Positions 35,637 to 43,767 of a stretch of DNA of 64,000 nt are shown here, in pieces. The translations under genes were made by a program, and so were the position numbers. Every line of letters begins with the position of its first letter. Position 1 is the stretch's first letter. This stretch comes from an uncultured Lachnospiraceae bacterium. GTDB taxonomy: Bacteria; Bacillota; Clostridia; Lachnospirales; Lachnospiraceae. The stretch spans positions 1-64,000 of the forward strand of contig UQWA01000014.1 in assembly GCA_900544685.1 (NCBI GenBank), read 5' to 3'. Below the pieces are notes generated by a model, which saw nothing but the letters and a program-made list of their open reading frames with translations, was not told where the DNA came from and searched no databases.

Positions 35637-36815
35637 TTATGCTTCCTCTTTATACCTCAGCAAAACGATTAACAAAACGATTGGAAATGCAATGCCAAAT
35701 AATATGCCTGCTTTCAGACCATTCGAAGAATGATCCGCAATAAGTCCCGCAGCCCATGGTCCAAATGCTCCACCCATATCACCAAACATTGCTAACATTC
35801 CAAACATAAACACTCCGCCCTTAGGAAATTTTTTTGCTGTCATACTAATCACGCCAGGCCACATAATACTTACAAAAAATCCAACCATTGCACAACCGCA
35901 TACATTAACAAAACTGTTAGTCGGCAATACTGTCAACAAATAACAAACGATACAGCCAACACATCCTCCCAATAATGTTTTTCTCAGAGTAAGATTTTTC
36001 CCAAACATTCCATATAAAGTTCTTCCAATTCCCATTGTCACTGCAAACATTCCTGCACCAACCAGATCTCCCATTACTTTTGTCAGTCCCAGACCTTTTT
36101 CAGCAAATAAAGATGCCCATTGCGCCATTACCAGTTCTGATGCACCAGCACACATCATAGCCAGTAATACTATAAAAAAATCTGCTGACAATAATAATTT
36201 TCTTGTTTTTTTTCTTTCATCTTCTGCTACTGTTGGCATCAATGGGACTTTGATAAACATCACAATATTAAACAACGGAATCAGTGCCCAAATAGCAGCT
36301 ATTATTCTCCAGTTCTCATTTCCAGCTATTTTCAAAAATAATGTCGTACCAATAATCACTGCAACCTGACTCCAGCAAAAAATAGCATGCAGAATACTCA
36401 TCTCTGCTGCTCTTTTCTCTTCCTCTTTTGGTATCGAATCAATAACCGGACTTACTAAAACTTCCAAAAATCCTCCACCAATTGCATACAACATTACGCT
36501 AATTAACAGCCCTGTATATGCACTAGAAAAATATAACGTATTAAGACCCAAACTGGAAAATCCTATAAAAGAAAACATATTTGCAATAATAAGACTCTTT
36601 CTATAACCTATTTTATCTGCGTATCTTGATGCAAACATATCTACCAACAATTGCGTAAAAAAATTTGCAGTAATCAATGTCCCTAATTTTTGATAGTTTA
36701 ATCCAAATTCTTTTTGAAATACAACAAACAGGAGAGGAACAAAGCAATTTCCTATTGCCTGCGTAAAATAAGAACTATAACATGCTATTTTGGTATGCTT
36801 ATATGTAAATCTCAT
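35637..36815 (-). CDS. MFS transporter
   Basis: Major facilitator superfamily protein of 392 residues with 12 predicted helices. After helix 2 the loop RYADKIGYRKSL is a variant of the superfamily motif between helices 2 and 3. AAAGGAT lies before the ATG. Standing between a sugar kinase and a DeoR gene, it may import a second form of the substrate or export a product; the ABC importer RbsABC in the same operon makes simple redundancy less likely. Confidence 0.88.
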   Translation of the reverse strand: MRFTYKHTKIACYSSYFTQAIGNCFVPLLFVVFQKEFGLNYQKLGTLITANFFTQLLVDMFASRYADKIGYRKSLIIANMFSFIGFSSLGLNTLYFSSAYTGLLISVMLYAIGGGFLEVLVSPVIDSIPKEEEKRAAEMSILHAIFCWSQVAVIIGTTLFLKIAGNENWRIIAAIWALIPLFNIVMFIKVPLMPTVAEDERKKTRKLLLSADFFIVLLAMMCAGASELVMAQWASLFAEKGLGLTKVMGDLVGAGMFAVTMGIGRTLYGMFGKNLTLRKTLLGGCVGCIVCYLLTVLPTNSFVNVCGCAMVGFFVSIMWPGVISMTAKKFPKGGVFMFGMLAMFGDMGGAFGPWAAGLIADHSSNGLKAGILFGIAFPIVLLIVLLRYKEEA

Positions 36816-36836
36816 TTTTTTATCCTTTCAATTTGG

Positions 36837-36869
36837 AAAAGGCAATCGGACTTTATTCGATTGCCTTTT
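36837..36869 (-). terminator. Terminator between the PfkB kinase and MFS genes
   Basis: AAAAGGCAATCG and CGATTGCCTTTT form a perfect 12-bp stem with a 9-nt loop. The U-tract is part of the stem. It divides the long minus-strand locus into deoC-rbs-kinase and MFS-DeoR-radical enzyme segments, with partial readthrough possible. Confidence 0.65.
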
Positions 36870-36872
36870 CTG

Positions 36873-37814
36873 TTAATTATCATCTACTAATAGTTTTTCA
36901 ACATCTTCCAACTGCGGGGCTCCATCAATTCCCCCTTTATGCATTACATTTAATGCTCCAACAGCATTTCCGAATTTAACCATACCCGGTAATTTTTGAG
37001 CTGTAATTTCATGTAATCCACCTTCTTTAATTGTCTTATACAAAAATCCTGCCCAAAATGCATCTCCTGCACCAGTCGTATCCACTACTTTGACAGAAAA
37101 TGTTGGTACAAGCCCACATTTTCCATCCATATACCAAAATGCACCATCTTTTCCACATGTAATAATACATATCTTGCATCCATTTTCTATGAAAAACTGG
37201 GCCGCTTCTTCCAGATTATCTTTTCCAGATACCAGAAATGCTTCTTCATCTGATGCCTTCACCAAATCTGTATATGGCAATGCTTCTCGATAAACTTCAA
37301 TTGCCTTTTTCTCATTCTCCCATAATTTTTCTCTATAACTGATATCTGTACAAATAACTTTGCCCTTCTCATGCATTTTTTTCAAAATCCCAAAAGTTGT
37401 TGAGCGCACCGGTTCATTTGTCAGCATCATTCCACTGTAATGGAATATTTCACTTTCATTTATTACATTTTCATCAATATCTTCTGGATATATCATACTG
37501 TCTGCGCCATGTTGACGTGCAAAACTAAAATTTCGTTCTCCTTGATTTAATTCTACAAATGTCATTGTTGTAAAAAAAGATGCATCTTTTTTCATTCCAG
37601 TTAAATCAACACCATTTTCAAACAAAGAATTTTCAATGCGCTTACCCATTACATCATCACCAATTTTAGAAATAAATGTTGTTTTTAATCCTAATCTGGT
37701 TGCACACACAATCATATTCAACGCCGTTCCACCGCAATTCGCAAGAAAAGTATTTTCTCCATCACCATGAAACATATCTATAAGTGCATCTCCAAAAGCA
37801 CAAATATCGTACAT
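36873..37814 (-). CDS. PfkB-family sugar kinase
   Basis: 313-residue ribokinase-fold kinase, of fructokinase or ribokinase length. Motifs: CAFGDALIDMF at the N-terminus, CGGTALNMIVCATRLG (substrate lid) and VVDTTGAGDAFWAGFLYK with the catalytic Asp. The gene directly follows rbsA by 14 bp and shares an operon with deoC. If the transported compound is or becomes 2-deoxyribose, this would be a deoxyribokinase giving the DeoC substrate; ribokinase or fructokinase activity is the alternative. Confidence 0.9.
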   Translation of the reverse strand: MYDICAFGDALIDMFHGDGENTFLANCGGTALNMIVCATRLGLKTTFISKIGDDVMGKRIENSLFENGVDLTGMKKDASFFTTMTFVELNQGERNFSFARQHGADSMIYPEDIDENVINESEIFHYSGMMLTNEPVRSTTFGILKKMHEKGKVICTDISYREKLWENEKKAIEVYREALPYTDLVKASDEEAFLVSGKDNLEEAAQFFIENGCKICIITCGKDGAFWYMDGKCGLVPTFSVKVVDTTGAGDAFWAGFLYKTIKEGGLHEITAQKLPGMVKFGNAVGALNVMHKGGIDGAPQLEDVEKLLVDDN

Positions 37815-37828
37815 TCTATTTCACCCCT

Positions 37829-39310
37829 TTAAAATTCCATTGTGGCATATCTCATAATGGTCTCTTCATTATATTCGTCTCTGCTTAATTCCCCTGTAAT
37901 CCGTCCATGATTCATAATACAAATTCTGTCACAGGTTCCTATCAGTTCCGGCAATTCCGAAGATACCATAAGAATAGCCAATCCATCTGCCAAAAGTGAA
38001 TTTAAAATTTCGTAGATTTCACGTTTTGCACCAACATCAACCCCTCTTGTCGGCTCATCTACAAGTAATACTTTACACCCGGCTGCAATCCATTTCGCCA
38101 ATACTACTTTCTGCTGATTTCCACCAGACATATTTTCTGTTAAAATATCTGGGTTAAATGGTCTTATCTGCAATAAATCAATATATTTTTTTGTCGTTTC
38201 CTTTTCTTTTTTTATTGAAATTTTTCTATATTTATTGCTGTATTTTTCCAATGCCGGAATGGATGTATTAAATGTAATACTTTGTTTTAACTGTAACCCT
38301 TCCGCTTTTCTTTCTTCTGGAACAATACCTATGCCACTGGCCAGTGCTTCTTTTATTGTATTAAATTTTATCTCTTTACCCATGTACCATATTTTTCCTG
38401 ATGACACAGGATCTGCTGCAATAATTGAACGTAATACTTCCGTTCTGCCTGCACCTGCCAGTCCGGCAAGTCCCAGAATTTCTCCTTCGTGTAACTCCAA
38501 AGATATGTTATTCAGAACACCAGTCCTTGAAATATTTTCCAATTTTAAAACTACTTTACCAATTTTATGTTCTCTTTCCGGATAGATATCCGTCAATTCT
38601 CTTCCTACCATTTTGGCCACTAATTTATCCGTATCATAATTTGATACCAGTCCACTTTCTACAAAACAACCATCCTTTAATATAACTACTTTATTACATA
38701 ATTCAAACACTTCTTTCAAACGATGCGAAATATATATGAAAGAAATCCCCTCGGAAGACAGCTTTCTTACTAACTGAAACAGACCTTCTAATTCACTGTC
38801 GGCAAGAACTGCTGTCGGCTCATCCAGTACAATTATTTTTGCATTTTTAGACAATGCTTTTCCTATTTCTACCATCTGTCTTCTTGCTACACTGAGGTTT
38901 TCTACTTTTTCTTCTGGATCAATGGATAAATTCAATTTTTCAAGAATGTCCCTTGCATCCTCATTCATTTTTTTATAATCAATTTTTCCATATTTGTTTT
39001 TTGGATAGCGTCCATTGTATATATTCTCTGCCACTGTAAAATGTGGCAACAACATCAGTTCCTGATAAATTACAGCTACCCCTTCTTCTATCATTTTTGC
39101 CGGAGTCGGATTTTTTATCTGCCTGTCATCAATCCAAAGTTCTCCTTCATCCATGGTATATGCTCCAGATAGAATCTTCATAAGAGTAGATTTTCCTGCA
39201 CCATTTTCACCAACCAATGCAAGAACGTCACCATTTTCTACCGTCAAAGTAACATCATTTAATGCTTTTACTCCTGGAAATTCCTTTGAAATATGATTCA
39301 TTTTCAGCAT
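37829..39310 (-). CDS. rbsA: Ribose-type ABC importer ATPase (two domains)
   Basis: Double ATP-binding protein of a carbohydrate uptake type 2 importer, 493 residues as usual for RbsA/XylG/MglA. The first domain has Walker A GENGAGKSTLMK and signature LSVARRQMVEIG; the second has a degenerate Walker A (GLAGAGRTEVL) and signature MSGGNQQKVVLAKW, the standard asymmetry. The frame extends 24 codons upstream without family similarity; GAGAGGG lies 8 nt before this ATG. Ligand class: monosaccharide or polyol. Confidence 0.92.
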   Translation of the reverse strand: MLKMNHISKEFPGVKALNDVTLTVENGDVLALVGENGAGKSTLMKILSGAYTMDEGELWIDDRQIKNPTPAKMIEEGVAVIYQELMLLPHFTVAENIYNGRYPKNKYGKIDYKKMNEDARDILEKLNLSIDPEEKVENLSVARRQMVEIGKALSKNAKIIVLDEPTAVLADSELEGLFQLVRKLSSEGISFIYISHRLKEVFELCNKVVILKDGCFVESGLVSNYDTDKLVAKMVGRELTDIYPEREHKIGKVVLKLENISRTGVLNNISLELHEGEILGLAGLAGAGRTEVLRSIIAADPVSSGKIWYMGKEIKFNTIKEALASGIGIVPEERKAEGLQLKQSITFNTSIPALEKYSNKYRKISIKKEKETTKKYIDLLQIRPFNPDILTENMSGGNQQKVVLAKWIAAGCKVLLVDEPTRGVDVGAKREIYEILNSLLADGLAILMVSSELPELIGTCDRICIMNHGRITGELSRDEYNEETIMRYATMEF

Positions 39311-39343
39311 AATCAAAACCCTCTCATCTTCTTGTTTCAATAC

Positions 39344-39371
39344 CGTCCATCTGGCAAACACCAGATGGACG
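39344..39371 (-). other. Hairpin between rbsB and rbsA
   Basis: CGTCCATCTGG and CCAGATGGACG form a perfect 11-bp stem with a 6-nt loop, just after the binding-protein stop. No U-tract follows, so it more likely protects the upstream mRNA and sets a high binding-protein to ATPase ratio. Confidence 0.65.
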
Positions 39372-39390
39372 ACTTTTGTCATGTATAAAA

Positions 39391-40326
39391 TTATAATCCT
39401 TTTCCGATATAATCTGCTACATTATCTGCATCTACTAATGTTGATTCACAAACAACTTCTGCTTCCTGTTCTTCTCCGGTCAAAATATTATGTGCAGCAA
39501 TGATTCCTTCTGGTGCCATTGTTGGATAAATAACGGTAAATGCCATACTTCCATCTTCTACCATCTTAAATGCAGCTTCTTCTCCATCCATACCGCAAAT
39601 TAAAATTCCTTCTTTATCACGTCCTGCTGCTGCAAGTGTTTCTGCTGCTGCAAGAGCCATCTGATCATTATGGGCGTAAATAGCCTGAATTTCACCTTCT
39701 CCATACTTCTGAAGCATATCTTCCATATAAGTTGCTGCTTCTGCTGCTGTATAGTTGCAATCCTGCCAGTCAATAACTTCCATATCCGGATATTTTTCTT
39801 TTAATGTGTCTTCAAATCCAGCCTGTCTGTCAATGGTTGCTGATGCACCTGTTGTTCCACAGATTTCAACAATTTTTCCCTTACTGTCTAACATTTCAGC
39901 CAGTTTATCTGCTGCTGCCACACCCATTCCATAATTGTCACCAATAACTTTACAGGTAACGTCACAATCTACAGTACGATCCATAGTTACTACCGGAATA
40001 CCTGCGTCCATCGCACTCTGTACTACATCTGTCAAACCGTCTGTTGATAACGGAGATACCATAATCAGATCTACTCCAGATGCCATTAAATCTTCAATAT
40101 CCGTTGCCTGCTTTGCTGCATCACCCTGCGCATCTGTCGTCTGGAAAGTTACATCCGGGAAGTTTTCTTCCGCGTACGCTACATTATCATCCATCATATG
40201 TATCGTATACGCTACATCTGTTGCTCTTTGCGCATATCCAATTACATAAGAATCTTCTGCTGAAACCATTGCACCCATACTTCCCACCATTGCACCTAAC
40301 ATTGCTAACACTAACATTTTTTTCAT
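39391..40326 (-). CDS. rbsB: Ribose-type substrate-binding protein
   Basis: Periplasmic-binding-type protein of the ribose/galactose family (Peripla_BP_4), 311 residues. Signal peptide: MKKMLVLAMLGAMVGSMGA then MVSAED, with an AxA-like signal peptidase I site and no lipobox Cys. Core motifs: VDLIMVSPLSTDGL, GIPVVTMDRTV, AIYAHNDQMALAAAETL. The frame extends seven codons upstream through GTGGAGGG, which is the ribosome binding site, so the ATG at 40326 is chosen. The ligand is likely a ribose-like sugar, deoxysugar or pentitol. Confidence 0.92.
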   Translation of the reverse strand: MKKMLVLAMLGAMVGSMGAMVSAEDSYVIGYAQRATDVAYTIHMMDDNVAYAEENFPDVTFQTTDAQGDAAKQATDIEDLMASGVDLIMVSPLSTDGLTDVVQSAMDAGIPVVTMDRTVDCDVTCKVIGDNYGMGVAAADKLAEMLDSKGKIVEICGTTGASATIDRQAGFEDTLKEKYPDMEVIDWQDCNYTAAEAATYMEDMLQKYGEGEIQAIYAHNDQMALAAAETLAAAGRDKEGILICGMDGEEAAFKMVEDGSMAFTVIYPTMAPEGIIAAHNILTGEEQEAEVVCESTLVDADNVADYIGKGL

Positions 40327-40363
40327 TGTAAAAACCCTCCACTTCATTTTTGTATTACATTAT

Positions 40364-41326
40364 TTATTTTTTCTTTTTCATACTCGACATCCCACCGAGT
40401 AATACTGCAAAAATTACGATCAAGCCCTGTACAATATCCTGCATATAGGAATTAATTCCAACCAGATTCATAATATTAGATAATACTGTCAACAGGCATG
40501 CTCCTATCAATGCTCCCGTAATGGTTCCTACTCCACCCAAAGTAGAAATTCCACCTATATAACACATTGATAAAGCTGTAAGCTCATATCCATTTCCAGC
40601 TGTTGGATCTGCTGAAGATAATTTTGACGTAAGGACCAATGCAGAAACAAAGGATCCTATTGCTGTTAATACAAAACACAATAATTGTATTTTAGGTACA
40701 TTTATTCCATTTAATCTTGCTGCTTCACGATTATCACCTACTGCATATACACTTCTTCCAAAACTGGTATATTTTAAAATGTAAAAACCAATTATAAAAA
40801 TTACCAGAAAGATGATAACTGAAAATGGAATAATACCAACATAACCCTGTCCAATAAATTTAATATCAATGTCTGTATTTCTCCAGCTTTGCGGTGACCC
40901 ATTTGAAATATATTTCGCCAAACCACGAAGTGCTGTCATTGATCCTAATGTCATAATAAATGGTGCTAATTTTCCTTTTGCAACTCCTAAGCCGTTTAAA
41001 AATCCGATTACAAGAGCAACTAAAAATGTCAACGGAATTGTTATCCAAGGACTGATGTTATTTTTCATCATTACTGCCATTATAATCGCATACACTGCTA
41101 CCTGAGATCCAACCGAAAGATCAACACCTCCAATCAGACACACAAAGGTCATTGTCAGCGCAATTACACCATTAATAGAAATTTGTCGAGCAACATTTAT
41201 CATATTTCCAGATGTAGCAAACTTTGGGCTAATTATACATCCTGCCACAAACAAAACTACCAATGCCCAAAAAACTCCCATAGATTTTAAATTCTTTAAC
41301 ATTTTGTTCTTCTTCTGTGTGTCCAT
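40364..41326 (-). CDS. rbsC: Ribose-type ABC permease
   Basis: 320-residue permease of the BPD_transp_2 family with eight to ten helices. Family motifs: ISINGVIALTMTFVCLIGGV, DLSVGSQVA and GDNREAARLNGINV, the cytoplasmic loop for the ATPase; STLGGVGTITGALIGA lies toward the C-terminus. It stands between deoC and rbsB with gaps of 16-18 bp or less to the coding frames, so it is co-transcribed with them. Confidence 0.93.
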   Translation of the reverse strand: MDTQKKNKMLKNLKSMGVFWALVVLFVAGCIISPKFATSGNMINVARQISINGVIALTMTFVCLIGGVDLSVGSQVAVYAIIMAVMMKNNISPWITIPLTFLVALVIGFLNGLGVAKGKLAPFIMTLGSMTALRGLAKYISNGSPQSWRNTDIDIKFIGQGYVGIIPFSVIIFLVIFIIGFYILKYTSFGRSVYAVGDNREAARLNGINVPKIQLLCFVLTAIGSFVSALVLTSKLSSADPTAGNGYELTALSMCYIGGISTLGGVGTITGALIGACLLTVLSNIMNLVGINSYMQDIVQGLIVIFAVLLGGMSSMKKKK

Positions 41327-41344
41327 TGTTTTTATTTCTCCGTT

Positions 41345-42058
41345 CTATTTATTAAGCCCAAGTACAACCGGTACGGAACGATATCCAACGCCCATTCTGT
41401 CAATTCCCATATCAATCAGTTTCAGAAAATGTTCTCTTGTACGGATGCATCCGCTTCCTTTAATTTTACATGTATCTCCTACTTCTTCCTGCATAATGGC
41501 AATTGTTTCAGGAGTTGCGCCCACACAGTCGAAACCTGTCAGGAATCCTGTACTTGTTTTTACGAAATCAGCTCCTGCTTCCATCGCACAGTGGCAGGCT
41601 TTGCGGATCTGCTCTTCATTTAATGCATCTGTTTCAAAAATAACTTTTAATTCTCTTCCATATTTGTGTGCCGCATCTGCGCAGGCCTTGATATCAGCAG
41701 TTACTTCATCGTACAAACCTGCACGAATTTTTCCGAAGTTTGCAACCACATCCACTTCACCAACTGTGTCATACTTTGCAACCATTTCGATCTGCTGCAC
41801 TTTGGAAGCTGTAGAACTGGTTCCAAATGGAAAATCTGTAACCGGGCAGAGCTTTGTTTCTGAACCTTTTACATACGGTTCACACAGATCCATATATCCA
41901 GGATTAATACAAATTGTTGCACATCCGAGTTTTACCCCATCTTTTGTTAATTCGATAATCTGTTCTGGAGTAAACTCTGGTTTTAAAACAGAATAATCAA
42001 TGTATGCGGCTAATTCCTTTAACGTCATGTCTTCTGCTTTTTTAGTTAATTTTTTCAT
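41345..42058 (-). CDS. deoC: Deoxyribose-phosphate aldolase
   Basis: Class I aldolase cleaving 2-deoxy-D-ribose-5-phosphate into acetaldehyde and glyceraldehyde-3-phosphate. The Schiff-base lysine is Lys167 in ADFVKTSTGF, the same number as in E. coli DeoC; EVDVVANFGK holds the proton-relay Asp region and CKIKGSGCIR the second lysine. Length is 237 residues. It is the first gene of the deoC-rbsCBA-kinase operon. No nucleoside phosphorylase or phosphopentomutase accompanies it, so it does not look like the usual nucleoside salvage operon. Its ribosome binding site is oddly placed. Confidence 0.95.
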   Translation of the reverse strand: MKKLTKKAEDMTLKELAAYIDYSVLKPEFTPEQIIELTKDGVKLGCATICINPGYMDLCEPYVKGSETKLCPVTDFPFGTSSTASKVQQIEMVAKYDTVGEVDVVANFGKIRAGLYDEVTADIKACADAAHKYGRELKVIFETDALNEEQIRKACHCAMEAGADFVKTSTGFLTGFDCVGATPETIAIMQEEVGDTCKIKGSGCIRTREHFLKLIDMGIDRMGVGYRSVPVVLGLNK

Positions 42059-42151
42059 CGTCTCGTAGATAACGGAAATGAATTTGTTTGTATTTGTTCG
42101 TTATCTTTCCTCCTTTAAATACAATTTAGCACATATATAAACATTTGTAAA
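42059..42151 (-). promoter_or_regulatory. deoC promoter and leader with displaced Shine-Dalgarno
   Basis: TTTACA (42146-42151), 17 nt and TAAATT (42123-42128) form a likely promoter. AAAGGAGG lies at 42109-42116, fully 50 nt before the deoC ATG, with no alternative start in range. Between them AGATAACG (42099-42106 side) and CGTTATCT (42067-42074 side) are perfect 8-bp complements; when paired they would bring the AGGAGG to about 10 nt from the ATG. The repeat could also be an operator. Confidence 0.6.
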
Positions 42152-42245
42152 CCATCATTTTATTTTTTGTATATTTATGTATGTTTTTGTTTGTTTTTTT
42201 GTTCATAATTACCAATTTCATTTTGTTACACAATTTTGGCAAAGG

Positions 42246-42284
42246 AAAAAGGATCCAGTGCATCATCATTCCATCACTGAATCC
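42246..42284 (-). terminator. Terminator after the first deoR gene
   Basis: GGATTCAGTG and CACTGGATCC (one wobble pair) form a 10-bp stem followed by TTTTTCC on the minus strand. It separates the regulator's transcript from the deoC operon. Confidence 0.8.
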
Positions 42285-42325
42285 ATTTTCTGTCAGACAT
42301 TTTCTAGATCCACAGCAGGCATTTA

Positions 42326-43096
42326 TCAAACGGTTTCTTCTCCAACCAGAATAAAATTGCCCGGAAGATCATCCTTATTAATATAATCCGTTCTATTGCA
42401 GAGCACGGTATCAAAAGACGTTAAAGATATCAGGCTGCAAAAACCTTTTATATGTAATTTTGTTGAATCCATCAGTAAAATACTCTTTACCGCCAGCTTC
42501 ATTGCCGCTTCCTTCACCGCCATAGTTTCTACTTCCGCTGTATAGATCATCTTTCTGTCTATATCTGCTCCCAGACAGCTGATAAATGCAAAATCGAAAT
42601 TGAATCTGCTGATTTCCGCAAGCGCCAGCGGTCCGGCTGTCATATTATATTTCGGAATATAACTTCCTCCCACTACAAATAATTCTACTTTTTCTGAATC
42701 AAATGCATTCACTACCAGCTGGCTGTTTGTTACAATCTTAATCTTCTTATTTCTTAAGTACTTGATTAATGGCGCAATACTTGATCCCCCATCCAGGAAA
42801 ACACAGGAGCCATCTGTCACCATCTCTGCAGCACGCCGACAGACAGCTTCTTTTTCCGCAAGATGCTCTGTGCGCTCCCTCATTTGTTTTTCGTCTCTCG
42901 TTGTAATAATTTTATTCTTTATACTTTTGGCACCACCATGGACACGTACTAAACGACCTCTTTTTTCCAATTCCTCATAATCCAGCCGGATCGTTTTTTC
43001 TGTTACACCTAAAAGAGCCGCCATCTCCTTCGTGTTCACAATCCCCTTTTCATTTACCAATTCCTCAATTTTAACGAATCTCTGACTTTGTAACAT
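42326..43096 (-). CDS. DeoR-family regulator (first in the locus)
   Basis: 256 residues with the DeoR winged helix (SQRFVKIEELVNEKG, VTEKTIRLDYEELEKRGRLV, RVHGGAKS) and an ISOCOT-fold effector domain (FLDGGSSIAPLIKYL, IVTNSQLVVNAF, FVVGGSY). It lies upstream of deoC on the same strand, behind its own promoter and terminator. A perfect TTCGA-type palindrome upstream suggests autoregulation. The effector is expected to be a phosphosugar such as deoxyribose-5-phosphate. Confidence 0.93.
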   Translation of the reverse strand: MLQSQRFVKIEELVNEKGIVNTKEMAALLGVTEKTIRLDYEELEKRGRLVRVHGGAKSIKNKIITTRDEKQMRERTEHLAEKEAVCRRAAEMVTDGSCVFLDGGSSIAPLIKYLRNKKIKIVTNSQLVVNAFDSEKVELFVVGGSYIPKYNMTAGPLALAEISRFNFDFAFISCLGADIDRKMIYTAEVETMAVKEAAMKLAVKSILLMDSTKLHIKGFCSLISLTSFDTVLCNRTDYINKDDLPGNFILVGEETV

Positions 43097-43144
43097 AATT
43101 CCTCTCTTTATTGAAATAATATTTATTATTTACCTTACATTTCC

Positions 43145-43192
43145 ATCATAATTCAATTCCAAACAAATTTCAAACATTTTCGAACATCGAAA
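43145..43192 (-). promoter_or_regulatory. Promoter and palindromic operator of the first deoR gene
   Basis: TTGAAA (43168-43173), a 17-nt spacer and TATGAT (43145-43150) are each one base from consensus. Directly upstream, 43178-43192 reads TTTCGAACATCGAAA, a perfect palindrome around a 3-nt centre. It is a good candidate operator for a DeoR protein. Confidence 0.7.
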
Positions 43193-43220
43193 GATACAAA
43201 AAGATTCCATTTATAAATGA

Positions 43221-43373
43221 AAACAAGTCAGATGCCGTCATTATAAGCCAGAAAAATTAAAGAACCATCCGGAATATTCCAGATGAATAGACGAGTGTAA
43301 CAGATTAGTCTATGAGATTGACGAATTGCAGAACATCAAAATTATTTCCTGCAAAGGACATTACGAAGATTAA
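43221..43373 (+). pseudogene. Remnant of a YoeB/Txe-type toxin
   Basis: In one plus-strand frame the sequence reads YKPEKLKNHPEYSR, a TGA stop, then IDECNRLVYEIDEL and IKIISCKGHYED before TAA at 43371. This is the C-terminal half of a YoeB/Txe mRNA interferase: the Arg-rich YSRRID block, NRLVY, and the terminal C(K/R)xHY. The internal TGA takes the place of a CGA-type Arg codon. The N-terminal half and an antitoxin are not visible. The gene is inactive. Confidence 0.75.
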
Positions 43374-43416
43374 AATAAGAAAATGCGGGCGAGATCGAAC
43401 CCCGTCTGTATAACGC

Positions 43417-43459
43417 AAAAAACACCGCCCCCGTAGCTCCTAAGTCTACAAAAGCAGTG
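43417..43459 (-). terminator. Terminator of the tRNA-Lys transcript
   Basis: CACTGC pairs with GCGGTG around an inner GTAG/CTAC hairpin, followed by TTTTTTGCG on the minus strand, directly downstream of the tRNA. Confidence 0.75.
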
Positions 43460-43466
43460 CCTTCAG

Positions 43467-43539
43467 TGCGCGATCAGGGGTTCGAACCCTGGACACCCTG
43501 ATTAAGAGTCAGGTGCTCTGCCAGCTGAGCTAATCGCGC
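43467..43539 (-). tRNA. tRNA-Lys (anticodon CTT)
   Basis: A complete 73-nt cloverleaf on the minus strand. The acceptor stem pairs GCGCGAT with ATCGCGC, the D arm is AGCTCAGCTGGCAGAGC, the anticodon arm CTGACTCTTAATCAG has CTT in the loop, and the T arm is CAGGGTTCGAACCCCTG. The discriminator base is A, and CCA is not encoded. It reads AAG codons. Confidence 0.97.
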
Positions 43540-43572
43540 TTATTTAATTGCTGTTCGCTCCGAACAAATGAT

Positions 43573-43601
43573 ATTATATGCTATGTCTTTCTATTTTGCA
43601 A
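43573..43601 (-). promoter_or_regulatory. Promoter of tRNA-Lys
   Basis: TTGCAA (43596-43601), 17 nt and TATAAT (43573-43578), about 35 nt upstream of the tRNA. Confidence 0.8.
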
Positions 43602-43767
43602 GTGTTTTTTTCAATTTTTTCAAAAAAATTTTATATTTCTTTTAGAAGTCCTTTTAAATCCCCGCTTGTATGTATTTCGAAAAGCGGTTATACTCAGATG
43701 TAAGGTAGTCTCTGGCCGAACTGCCAGAATATTCTGCCCTCATAATAAGCGTTTGAGAGGTATAAAA

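Noticed and set aside
43384..43402. A second tRNA or tRNA relic (T-loop-like GGGGTTCGATCTC on the minus strand)
   Set aside because: The bases around the loop do not pair as a T stem and no acceptor or anticodon arm can be built.
43423..43460. A small regulatory RNA downstream of tRNA-Lys
   Set aside because: The structure is explained by the tRNA transcript's terminator hairpin and U-tract.
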